From positions 47,787,751 through 47,851,750 of the forward strand of contig NC_134020.1 of the NCBI RefSeq assembly GCF_040712315.1: a DNA stretch of 64,000 nucleotides, read 5' to 3'. Under the pieces are notes generated by a model. It was not told the origin of the DNA. It made no database searches and saw nothing but the letters and a program-made list of their open reading frames with translations. This document shows positions 36,901-42,931 of the stretch, one piece after another (positions within the stretch are counted from its first letter, which is position 1; each line of letters opens with the position of its first letter). The stretch is from Castanea sativa. Taxonomy: Eukaryota > Streptophyta > Magnoliopsida > Fagales > Fagaceae. A program made the position numbers and the translations under genes.

Positions 36901-39432
36901 TATATTAAAAATATAAATAAAAATATTTTTGATAATTTTTTAATCACCGCACCCACACCCTATTTTTTCAAAAATTGCCGAGTCTCGCACCCGCTCTCGC
37001 ACCTGCGCCCAAATCCGGAAACGCACCCGTGCTACATAGGAAATAGACAACCCTCCCCCCCCCCAATCAGTATTCCCAACTATTGTCAAGAATAAAAGAA
37101 GGATGAGGCAACAGCCATGACATTGACGAACAAAGATGGAAGAATCCACACGGCTATAGCGTAAAGCCTTTGAGTCTTTGACAAGACCTCCCTCCCCCAT
37201 TCTCCTCAACATACTACTGAGAACCTCCTTAACCAGAGTAAAGAGCGAAAGAGATAATGGATTCCCCTGTCTTAATCCCCTAGAAAAGCTAAAAAAACCA
37301 CAAGGAGAATGATTCACCAAGATAGAAAATTGTATTGTGGAAATGCAAGTATGAATCCAACTTCTCCTTTTCACCAAAACCCATTCTCTCCAAGAGATAG
37401 AGAATAGCCTCCCAATTAACATGATCATAGGTTTTTCCTATATCCAACTTATAGAATAATGGCAAGGGTATGACTTTATCCTAGCATCCACACACTCATT
37501 AGTAATAAGCACTGAATCCAAAACCTGCCTTCCTCCCACAAACGAATTTTGTGATTCAAAGATAAGTTTATCCAAAACCCCTTTCAACCTATTGGCCAAC
37601 ACCTTGGCCAAAATCTTCTAAACACTCCAGACCAAACTAAGTCCCTCACATTGGTAGCATTCATCTTCTTTGGAATTAATGCAATAAAAGATGCATTAAG
37701 AGAGTTTTCAAATTTACAATACTTGTGGAACTCTTCAAAACAACCAACACATCAACTTCTACCACCCTCCAACATCTCTAGTAAAAAAAAAAAACAATGG
37801 TAAACCTGTCTAAGGCCTGGGGCTTGTGGTGCTTTTGAAGAGAGAAATTCTAGAACTTTTGATGGGTGTGAACAGAATGCTCTTTACTGTTTCCAACTTA
37901 TTGGAGCTTACATATCATCGTAATCTCAAAGCTAAGTTGTGATGCACATCTATTATATGCCTTTGAAACTTGTTGCATTTTTTCTTAATAGAACTTATTA
38001 CTTATCGAAATAAATTAGGACGAAAACAAAGCGCGTGGAATGTATGTTTAGTAAAAGTAGAAATAGAGATAAAGGGACAATAAGACTCAATGGTTAAGAT
38101 ACGAGCTAGAACAACTTCTTTTTTTTGGTAAGTAGTAAAGTTTTATTCAAGTAAAAGATTACTTCATGTTCACAATGATGAAAACAAAGTATCCTAAAAA
38201 ATTAAAAAAAGAACAAAGTGAGTCTAGGAACTCAAAAATGGAATTACAATGAGTAAAACTCCATGCACAGGACTAATCAAACAAGGAAAAATCACAAAGG
38301 ATTTCAATTAATCAAGAGGTCTCTCAATGTCCTCAAAAGTATGGTCATTCCATTCCTACTATACTATCCACATCAAGCATAACAGACTAAGATTCCAAAC
38401 ATTTGAATACTGCTTCCCAAACCAAATCCTACAACCAAATAGCAACTCTGCTACTGTCGATGGATCATCCATTGAAACCTAAGCATCTTAAAATTTTCAC
38501 TCCACAAAACATAAACAACATCAAAATGGAGAAACAAATGCTTTCCAAACCAATTCCTACATTCTTACCCAAAGTTGTTGTCCACAAAAAAAAAAAGACA
38601 CCTTCTTTAGGGCCTTGACACACCATATTCTTCTTTCTTTATTTTTTTTTTTAAATGACACCATATACTCTTCCAAAGGAATGAATTAACAATGGTACCA
38701 CAAATAGCCTTGTAATAAGAGTGAACATCAAACTTTTTTTTGGATAGGTAATAAGAGTGAACATCAAACTTAAAACTCCAATCAAACTCCATCTCATCCT
38801 ACCAACCCCACCTCCCTAAACAACAGTGAGTAAATAAGGTCTAGAAAGGAATTCACTGACTCCAACTCCCAACGATGAAAGTATAGAGGGACAGTGAGGT
38901 CATGTGTCACATGGTGTGACAGTGCAGCTCACATATCAACTTGTTATAATAATTTATCAAAGTAGAACTCCTCTCCTTATTATAGTTACATGTCTTTTCT
39001 ACTAGTGCACACAAATAAAGTAGCAAAATTTGCATCTTCAATATCGCGCATGCATAAAATACAGGCCCATAAAAAGTTTCAGAGTATATGAAAGCCACTA
39101 AACATTTGTAATCTAGAAATGCACCTGGCAACAGGAGACCCAAGTGTATGCAAAAATATATTAAATAAAAGGATGATAAAACCAAAGAAAAAAATAAACG
39201 ATGATCTTTCAAGAAATAAAAATTTCATACAGATTCTAGAAACATTGGGATCTTCATCTTGAATTTCATCTGCAGCTCTCAGAATTTCATCAATATCTCT
39301 ATTGTTTGCTAATGAAGATGGAACATATCCAGCAATTCCAGTAACAGGATGCCCAAATGCATCTGTCCCTGTCCTTTCCCTCCTTAAGGCAGCACGGACT
39401 AACCGCTCCCACAGTTCCTCAGCTCGAGACAT
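1..39432 (-). CDS. CALS9: Callose synthase 9-type (GSL10-like), N-terminal 1,118 residues, gene runs off left edge
   Basis: Plasma-membrane 1,3-beta-glucan (callose) synthase of the GT48 family, using UDP-glucose. I joined 32 coding exons by GT-AG junctions and frame: 39231-39432, 25108-25205, 24421-24584, 21475-21571, 20080-20190, 19872-19997, 18989-19078, 18229-18326, 18000-18117, 17032-17157, 16378-16454, 16183-16261, 15612-15734, 15076-15178, 13411-13534, 13121-13310, 12962-13014, 12134-12194, 11965-12046, 11011-11060, 9549-9635, 8763-8848, 8609-8633, 5513-5607, 5297-5378, 4968-5128, 4729-4849, 3309-3406, 3128-3218, 2858-3018, 2647-2756 and 1-66. The sum, 3,355 nt, stays in one frame without a stop. 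The start [12 protein letters not shown] and the order of conserved blocks match GSL10/CalS9 rather than the CalS1-8 or CalS10 groups (from memory of the family). The catalytic loop has only begun at the left edge. Family proteins are about 1,900 residues, so roughly 60% is present. Known role of GSL10: pollen mitosis and male gametophyte development. Exon ends are by eye and may shift by a few bases. Confidence 0.93.
388..1092. repeat. Degenerate LTR-like sequence in CALS9 intron 32
   Basis: Two similar segments, 388-482 and 978-1091, share AAAGTTAGTTAGTTGATAAG and TTAGAGAAGTTTGT. Between them lies a TATAAATAAGCAAGG box followed by a leader-like CTCATTGTAAC stretch (550-590), reminiscent of a Ty1-copia LTR. 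No coding domain. The rest of the intron (1093-2646) shows nothing clear. Confidence 0.35.
3871..4075. mobile_element. MITE copy, CALS9 intron 28
   Basis: Ends GTTGTGTTTGGCATTGG and CCCAAACAGACACT form rough inverted repeats. The interior shares TTATTTTTGCTACTATTCAT and TATTTCAGCTAGCTTTTA with 41225-41430. Confidence 0.6.
6045..6385 (+). mobile_element. LINE 3' fragment, sense strand, CALS9 intron 24
   Basis: The plus strand reads [20 protein letters not shown], then after stops [16 protein letters not shown], the zf-RVT and WKERN...F signature. It lies opposite in orientation to the fragment at 7535-7990 in the same intron. Confidence 0.55.
7535..7990 (-). mobile_element. LINE 3' fragment in CALS9 intron 24
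   Basis: The minus strand gives, across frames, [35 protein letters not shown] and [20 protein letters not shown]. This is the zf-RVT tail of a LINE, frame-shifted. T-rich end at 7545-7560. Confidence 0.6.
8609..17157 (-). CDS. CALS9: CALS9 exons 11-24: rest of FKS1 domain and first transmembrane cluster
   Basis: Fourteen exons encode about residues 369-790. Exons 11-13 give [33 protein letters not shown] and [14 protein letters not shown], typical of the end of FKS1 domain 1. Exons 14-22 give about six hydrophobic helices: [30 protein letters not shown] to [57 protein letters not shown], and WGPVVA joined to [17 protein letters not shown]. Exon 22 ends GARDRLGE, where the chain returns to the cytosol. 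Exon 24 (8609-8633) is a 25-nt microexon adding only about eight residues, mostly Ser and Arg; it is needed to keep phase between exons 23 and 25. Confidence 0.88.
9988..10270 (-). mobile_element. TRIM retrotransposon, 283 bp, in CALS9 intron 21
   Basis: Terminal direct repeats of about 80 bp (9988-10068 and 10192-10270) both start TGTTA on the minus strand and contain CTTTTGGGACAATCG. Just inside the 5' repeat lies TGGTAATAGAGC, a decayed initiator-tRNA-Met primer site. A polypurine GTGAGGGGGAG ends directly before the 3' repeat. There is no coding capacity, as expected for a TRIM. Confidence 0.75.
10383..10411. repeat. Poly(A) tract in CALS9 intron 21
   Basis: A 29-base A run with no recognisable retroelement body beside it. 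Confidence 0.9.
11119..11335 (-). mobile_element. Short LINE 3' UTR in CALS9 intron 20
   Basis: It starts with a T run and GATAGGTAAGAAAAAAGTAT. The far end, AATCACTAGATGTGAGTCCC, matches the LINE C 3' region (30313-30332) closely. Only about 215 bp, 3' UTR plus the last codons. Confidence 0.65.
12867..12935. repeat. (TG)n(GA)n microsatellite
   Basis: About 12 TG then about 21 GA units, 27 bases from the exon 18 donor (12961) of CALS9. Length changes here could affect splicing. Confidence 0.95.
14165..14660. repeat. Direct repeat of ~250 bp in CALS9 intron 15
   Basis: Blocks TACAATATTGTGCTTA, TTGACTTAGGAAACCTAATC and TAAAATACTAATA occur in order at 14165-14405 and again at 14430-14645 with moderate divergence. 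Confidence 0.7.
18000..25205 (-). CDS. CALS9: CALS9 exons 3-10: Vta1-like N-terminal region and start of FKS1 domain 1
   Basis: Eight exons encode about residues 68-368. Exon 3 carries [14 protein letters not shown], exon 4 [26 protein letters not shown] (only the [13 protein letters not shown] part is diagnostic), and exon 5 a basic [15 protein letters not shown]. Exon 7 has [12 protein letters not shown] and a GFQ end, exon 8 [19 protein letters not shown], and exon 9 [14 protein letters not shown]. Exon 10 has the FKS1 domain-1 signature [19 protein letters not shown]. All are soluble cytosolic sequence expected before the first membrane cluster. Every exon boundary keeps phase. No residue looks broken compared with remembered GSL10 sequences. 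Confidence 0.9.
20348..20804. repeat. Tandem duplication of ~235 bp in CALS9 intron 5
   Basis: 20348-20572 and about 20585-20804 share TAAGATAATTAT, TTTATGAACATA, GTAGAAGTCAAAGCAA and GGAGTCCCACCTGTTAGT in the same order. Confidence 0.75.
22469..22510. repeat. (CT)n poly(T) tract in CALS9 intron 4
   Basis: CT repeats passing into about 24 T inside the second copy of the 300-bp duplication. Confidence 0.9.
22570..23640 (-). mobile_element. LINE K 3' half in CALS9 intron 4
   Basis: The minus strand gives [20 protein letters not shown], then [20 protein letters not shown] and [13 protein letters not shown], the zf-RVT C-terminus. Upstream lie fragments near 23420-23640 including [13 protein letters not shown]. 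The sequence matching 22135-22400 resumes on both sides, so it sits inside the second copy of a local duplication. Confidence 0.72.
23670..23770 (-). mobile_element. Short LINE 3' UTR insertion
   Basis: ATTCAAATAC occurs at about 23661-23670 and 23758-23767, flanking ~87 bases. Read on the minus strand these contain GTACACTTCCTGTGTACTTG and an A run, the 3' UTR of the LINEs in this window. Very strong 5' truncation. Confidence 0.6.
27070..27300 (+). mobile_element. LINE fragment (linker region), sense strand
   Basis: After a T run (27078-27095) the plus strand encodes [40 protein letters not shown] and W, matching the [18 protein letters not shown] block of plant LINE ORF2. About 55 codons only. 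The adjoining 26500-27050 contains tail-like sequence (GTACACAGGCAGTGTACC) but no clear domain. Confidence 0.6.
30144..31564 (-). mobile_element. LINE C, 5'-truncated, inserted in LINE B
   Basis: The target duplication is TACTCT (30138-30143 and 31565-31570), with a poly(A) end next to 30144. A 651-nt open frame (30530-31180) covers the linker and zf-RVT regions ([52 protein letters not shown]). Upstream lie [20 protein letters not shown] and [20 protein letters not shown]. It is closely related to LINE E, which suggests one relatively recent subfamily. The 5' end carries an inverted copy of neighbouring target DNA (see next entry). Confidence 0.85.
31510..31661. repeat. 47-bp inverted repeat at the 5' junction of LINE C
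   Basis: The arms are 31510-31556 and 31615-31661, matching at 46 of 47 positions as reverse complements, with a 58-bp spacer. The right arm is the original LINE B coding strand ([14 protein letters not shown]). The left arm is an inverted copy fused to the truncated LINE C start, sharing the microhomology CTCAAAA. This fits a template switch onto the target strand during insertion. Confidence 0.85.
33027..34510 (+). mobile_element. LINE E, 5'-truncated, sense insertion into LINE F
   Basis: Frames at 33181-33519 and 33470-34231 encode the end of ORF2: [40 protein letters not shown], then [40 protein letters not shown] and the C-terminal zf-RVT region. A frameshift near 33480 and a stop in MWCL*REE break it. 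It ends TTATTACCTATCAAAAAAAAA. A 17- to 20-bp target duplication (33007-33026 and 34508-34527, core GATAATGGCTCTATGAA) flanks it. Confidence 0.88.
34511..34683. repeat. Tandem duplication, period 95 bp
   Basis: The block starting GATAATGGCTCTATGAATGA at 34511 recurs at 34606 with few changes, giving about 1.8 copies. It lies in LINE F 3' sequence just after LINE E. The LINE E target site is the same motif. Confidence 0.85.
35175..37795 (-). mobile_element. LINE G, 5'-truncated, interrupted by a foldback element
   Basis: The tail is an A-rich end at about 35175 preceding GATAAGTAAGAAATTTTATT (plus strand). Moving right, the minus strand gives linker sequence, a reverse transcriptase box around 36120-36180 degenerate to [34 protein letters not shown] and [20 protein letters not shown] (37190-37350), and [18 protein letters not shown] near 37670-37720. 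An 855-bp insertion (36185-37039) splits it inside the reverse transcriptase. Multiple frameshifts; inactive. Confidence 0.75.
36185..37039. mobile_element. Foldback/MITE element with 9-bp target duplication
   Basis: Target duplication GAAATAGAC at 36176-36184 and 37040-37048. The ends are imperfect inverted repeats: TATGAAGCACGAGTGTGG on the left, against TATGTAGCACGGGTGCG read from the right. A strong internal hairpin lies at about 36376-36425 against 36455-36512 (GC-rich, GGCCGCCGGCC core). It is much more GC-rich than its surroundings on the left half and AT-rich near 36860-36940. No transposase. The 9-bp duplication suggests a Mutator-like origin. Confidence 0.78.
38116..38872 (-). mobile_element. 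LINE H 3' fragment
   Basis: It begins with a T-rich stretch and GGTAAGTAGTAAAGTTTTATT, the antisense of the LINE 3' end seen elsewhere. The body has zf-RVT-like antisense sequence around 38280-38640. Two tiny tail insertions lie inside it (38735-38747 and about 38631-38656). Confidence 0.6.
38712..38770. mobile_element. Micro-insertion of a LINE tail with 23-bp target duplication
   Basis: Positions 38712-38734 and 38748-38770 are identical 23-mers starting GTAATAAGAGTGAACATC. Between them lie only 13 bases, seven T and GGATAG, which on the minus strand read CTATCCAAAAAAA, the 3' end of the local LINEs. This looks like an extreme 5' truncation. Confidence 0.8.
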
Positions 39433-39435
39433 TTT
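39231..39435 (-). CDS. CALS9: CALS9 exon 2: start codon and N-terminus
   Basis: ATG at 39432-39430, with no earlier in-frame ATG in the exon. It encodes about 67 residues, with [16 protein letters not shown] near the end; the ADEIQ.E.P.VAR motif is shared by callose synthases in the Vta1-like N-terminal region. It ends ATCT|GTATG. The missing bases of the split Leu codon are supplied 14 kb downstream at 25205, restoring [18 protein letters not shown]. That exact frame restoration is the main evidence that the exon belongs to this gene despite the huge intron. Confidence 0.9.
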
Positions 39436-39439
39436 CTAT

Positions 39440-39992
39440 AAAACATACATCACCCAAAAATATTAATAAATATTCAAAAAAACCATGCCACAAGTTTTCT
39501 CAACAAATCATTAGTGCTGAAATATACAAACACCAATAATCACTGAGAGAGATTCCATTCAAGCAAAACTAAAATCAAAATTTTTCTTGCCAAAGAGCTC
39601 TAGGTCAAAGGACACGAGCAAAAAGATAACGGATGCCCTAAGGGCATTGGTTTGGGAAATATTTTTAGAAACGTTTTATGGGAAAAGGAAAAGGAAAAGG
39701 AAACTGATTTTTTTTTTACAACTTTTTATAATTCCCAAGAAAGTGGTATCCAAACTTTCCTAAAATGGTCCATTAACAAATGCCCTAAGGGCACCCTGTT
39801 AATATATAAAAAATACATCACCCAAAAAATTAAGAAACAATCAAAACAACCATGCCACAATTTTTCTCAACAAATCATTAGTGCTGAAATATACAGACAC
39901 CAATAATCACCGAGAGAGATTCCATTCAAGCAAAACTACAATCAAAAATTTTCTTGCCAAAGAGCTCTAGGTCAAATGACATAAGAGCAAGG
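39440..39992. repeat. Direct duplication in CALS9 intron 1, period ~366 bp
   Basis: The block at 39440-39625 (TACATCACCCAAAAA, CAAATCATTAGTGCTGAAAT, GCCAAAGAGCTCTAGGTCAA) recurs at about 39806-39992 with few changes. MITE copy 1 sits between them. Confidence 0.8.
39626..39802. mobile_element. MITE copy 1 in CALS9 intron 1
   Basis: The ends are TAACGGATGCCCTAAGGGCA and, inverted, TTAACAGGGTGCCCTTAGGG. About 177 bp and non-coding. The same element recurs at 40105-40272. Confidence 0.75.
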
Positions 39993-40043
39993 TGGAGGGT
40001 GAGGTTGTTGGGTTCAAGACCCACCAGTTAGTTACGTGTGCAT

Positions 40044-40047
<4 letters not shown>

Positions 40048-40078
<31 letters not shown>
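40048..40078. repeat. (CT)n microsatellite in CALS9 intron 1
   Basis: About 15 CT units next to the second MITE copy. Confidence 0.95.
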
Positions 40079-40082
<4 letters not shown>

Positions 40083-40104
40083 ATATATATACATATGAAA
40101 AAAG

Positions 40105-40272
40105 TTAACGGATACCCTAAGAGCATTGGTTTGAGAAATATCTTTAGAAGCTTTTTATGAGAAAAGGAAAATGCAACTGAATTTTTTTTTACAGCTTTTA
40201 ATATTCGCATGAAAGTAGTATCAAAACTTTCCTAAAATGACCCATTAACAAATGCCCTAAGGCACCCGTTAA
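40105..40272. mobile_element. MITE copy 2 in CALS9 intron 1
   Basis: TTAACGGATACCCTAAGAGC at the left, TTAACGGGTGCCTTAGGGCA when read from the right. The interior (TTGGTTTGAGAAATATCTTT, TTTCCTAAAATGACCCATTA) aligns with copy 1. Flanks suggest a TTA/TAA-type target. Confidence 0.75.
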
Positions 40273-40782
40273 ATAGTAACTCTTTTCTTCTCAACACAAC
40301 AATATATATACATACACACACACATACATACATACATAAACTTTCAAGCTAGACTTAAACAGCAACTATTTTCTTCTCAACGCAGAAAATTGTTCTGAAT
40401 CAACTATTATATATAACTTCTAAGCTCAACTTAAATAGTTAGCTCTTTATTTTTGCCAACAAAACAAGTCATATTGAATCAGTTAGCACAGTTTTAAACA
40501 TTAAAGAAGCTCTCTATACAAATTCCTTAAACAATTCTTCTAAAATTTGAAACAAACCAAAAAAAAAAAAATGTAAACGAAAAATAGTAGAATCTGAATC
40601 CTAAACCACGTAAATTATTAAAAAAACACAACCAACAGAGCCTCCGATACCACAATAAATTCAAACAAAAAACCCTACATTCCACATTTAGACATTCAAA
40701 ACCCTAAGGATCTCAAAAAACCTGCATATTTTTTTTTTCTCGGGAACCAAACGGGAGATCAAGTAAAAATGGAAGTGCGTAC

Positions 40783-41000
40783 CTGATTTGGGAGAAGAAG
40801 AGCCTAGAGAAAAGAGAGTCCGAGTTGAATCGGAATCGGAATCCGAATCGGTCTCCGACTCGGATCAGAGCTGAAAAGGTTGTTTTTAGCTGTGAAAGCT
40901 GAAAAGAAAGAAAGCTGGGAGAGAGGGAAAGGAGATGAAATGAAAATGAGAGAAAAGGAAAGGAAGATAGAAACAAGGAAAGAGCGCTCGAATCTAGTGC
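40783..41000 (-). other. CALS9: 5' UTR exon 1 of the CALS9-type gene
   Basis: On the minus strand this is a pyrimidine-rich leader (long C/T runs) ending in CAG followed by a strong donor, GTACGC, at 40782. It contains no in-frame coding continuation. The next exon opens after an AG at 39437-39436, three bases upstream of the ATG. A CT-rich leader on a separate first exon is common in plant genes. The 5' limit (about 41,000) is a guess because no clear TATA box stands just upstream. Confidence 0.65.
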
Positions 41001-41221
41001 ATTTCAAAGATACCGGAATTACCGGTTACAGCCGGTAGAACACGGCATTTTTTTTTTTTTTTTTTTAGTTTGGGTTTTTTGGTCTCATTGACGCGGAGAA
41101 GAAACCCCTTTGTGTACGCGAAAACCGGCGCAACTTTTTTTTATTCTTTATTTTGAAAGGAACCGGCGCGACTATTTGTTTAACTTAGGACTGGCTTTTG
41201 ATAAATTTAATTATAAAATAA

Positions 41222-41430
41222 TTTTTATAGATCTGTTTGGGTAACTTATTTTTTTATAATTTATTTTACTATTTAGTTTATTTTTGCTATTATTTATGAG
41301 TTTATTGTAATTTTTAATACTATTCATGAGTCTCACTGTATTATTTCAGCTAACTTTTACTTTTATCTATAATATTTTTAATAAAAAAATTTTAATTTCA
41401 GCAAAATAAAGCGAATTTCAAATAGAGCCC
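41222..41430. mobile_element. MITE copy upstream of CALS9 exon 1
   Basis: Same family as 3871-4075: ATCTGTTTGGGTAACTTATT at the left end, and TTTATTTTTGCTATTATTTA and TATTTCAGCTAACTTTTA inside. It lies about 220 bp upstream of the presumed 5' UTR exon, within the likely promoter region. Confidence 0.6.
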
Positions 41431-41869
41431 TAAAAGTTGCATAAAAATATTCCCAAAAATATATATATACAAAAAAAATAAATATAACTCTTTTGAATTT
41501 TTGTTTGCTTAACTAGTTTTTTATCAACCAAAAAAAAAAAAAAAAAAAAGGTATCGTGAGCTATATTTAATACATTTTTTTTCTATCTGTGCTTGCTTTC
41601 CCTTTCCTACTAGGATAGAGATTCAAAAAAGAAAAAACCCAGCTACTAAGTAATAACTAATCATTTCTCAAAAAAAAATAAAGTAATAACTAATCAATTG
41701 CATCTCCTTGCTTATCTATCTTAAGCTCTCTCCTCTATCAAGAACCAAAAGCAGATAGAAAATAACCCTATGCATAGACAGGAGAGAGGGGGGGGGGGGG
41801 GTGGTAGGAGGGCCATGGCCCTTCCTGGATTTTTCAAAAATACCCATTTTTCCTCTATTTAATGATAAA

Positions 41870-42298
41870 AGTTTAAAATATGAATAAAGTTTAACTACAA
41901 AATTAGTTGTAGCCTTAAATTATAACCTTACTCAATATCTTTTTATTGGAGGTGATTTTTTACAAACCCACCATTGGATTACATATTCTTCTTGTATCCT
42001 CCATACTTGCAAAAACTTTTAGAAAATTAAAGATCAATAGTTATGTCATCAATAAATAGTTTAAATTGCAAATTTTTGTAGTTTAAAATTATGCAAAAAA
42101 TATAAATTTATAAATCATATAACAAATAATATATGATTGATACAACATTTGACATATGTATTAAGAATGTAAAGAACATGCAATTCAACGAGTAGATTTT
42201 CAAAATATGTAACAATGTTTATTTTATTGAGTAAGGTTGTAACTTTAGGCTACAACCAATTTTGTTACTAAATTTTATCTTTAAAATATTGAGTAAAT
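41870..42298. repeat. Inverted repeat (foldback MITE?) upstream of CALS9
   Basis: The arm at about 41872-41939 (AAATTAGTTGTAGCC, AACCTTACTCAATAT) pairs with 42228-42296 (ATTGAGTAAGGTTGTAACTT, GGCTACAACCAATTTTG). About 430 bp, AT-rich and non-coding. Confidence 0.65.
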
Positions 42299-42931
42299 TT
42301 TAAGTGATGTCCCCCTTTCATTTTAAAAAAAAAGTATAAATGCTCTTTAATTTATTATTGTCTCCTTTATTTTTCATTTTAATATTGATTTTTTTGTCAT
42401 ATATAAGTCATTAATTTTAGGAACATTTAAAGTATAAGTTAATAAAAATATATAAGTAAATCTCTTTAGCAAAAGATTTTTGTTGTTTTCCAAAAATAAA
42501 ATCATACGCATTTATATAGAGGGTTAAAGCTAACATAATACAATAATACATTTGGCTTGGTCCCACTTGACAAAATTTTCTAGCTCCGCCATTAACCACA
42601 TATGAGAATCGTTGAAGTGAGAGGAAAAGTGAGGGTTGCCCCTATCTTGCTAGAGGCATAATTTCTATATAAAAAAAAAAAAAAAAAAAAAAGCAATTGA
42701 ATTGGTTCTTATGTCCCTGTGCCTAAAAGGATGGGTGAGTTCAGTGCAAGTTTTCATTGATTAGGTTGATCTATATGCTCTGGGGGTGAGACAAAGTGTA
42801 GCGTAGTTTGGTTAGTGTATCTATTTTTCTTATTGTCAAACAACAAAATTTAGAATTCAAACCCTACCTATGTCAAAAATCAATTGGCATATTAGCTTAA
42901 TAAAAGAATAATCACCATAATCCATAAAGTT

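Larger units (their letters stand above)
25206..39230 (-). other. 14,025-bp intron 2 of CALS9, filled with transposons
   Basis: The donor at 39230 (GTATGA) and the acceptor ending at 25206 (CTGCAG) join exons 2 and 3 in phase. Most of the intron is made of LINE copies and DNA elements listed separately. Stretches without a recognisable element are 25206-26490 (non-coding; 25520-25560 resembles 24045-24085), 32670-32895 and about 38875-39230. Confidence 0.85.

Noticed and set aside
1..39432. CALS9 as a pseudogene because of its huge, transposon-filled intron
   Set aside because: All 32 coding exons join in phase for 1,118 residues without a stop, and family motifs are intact.
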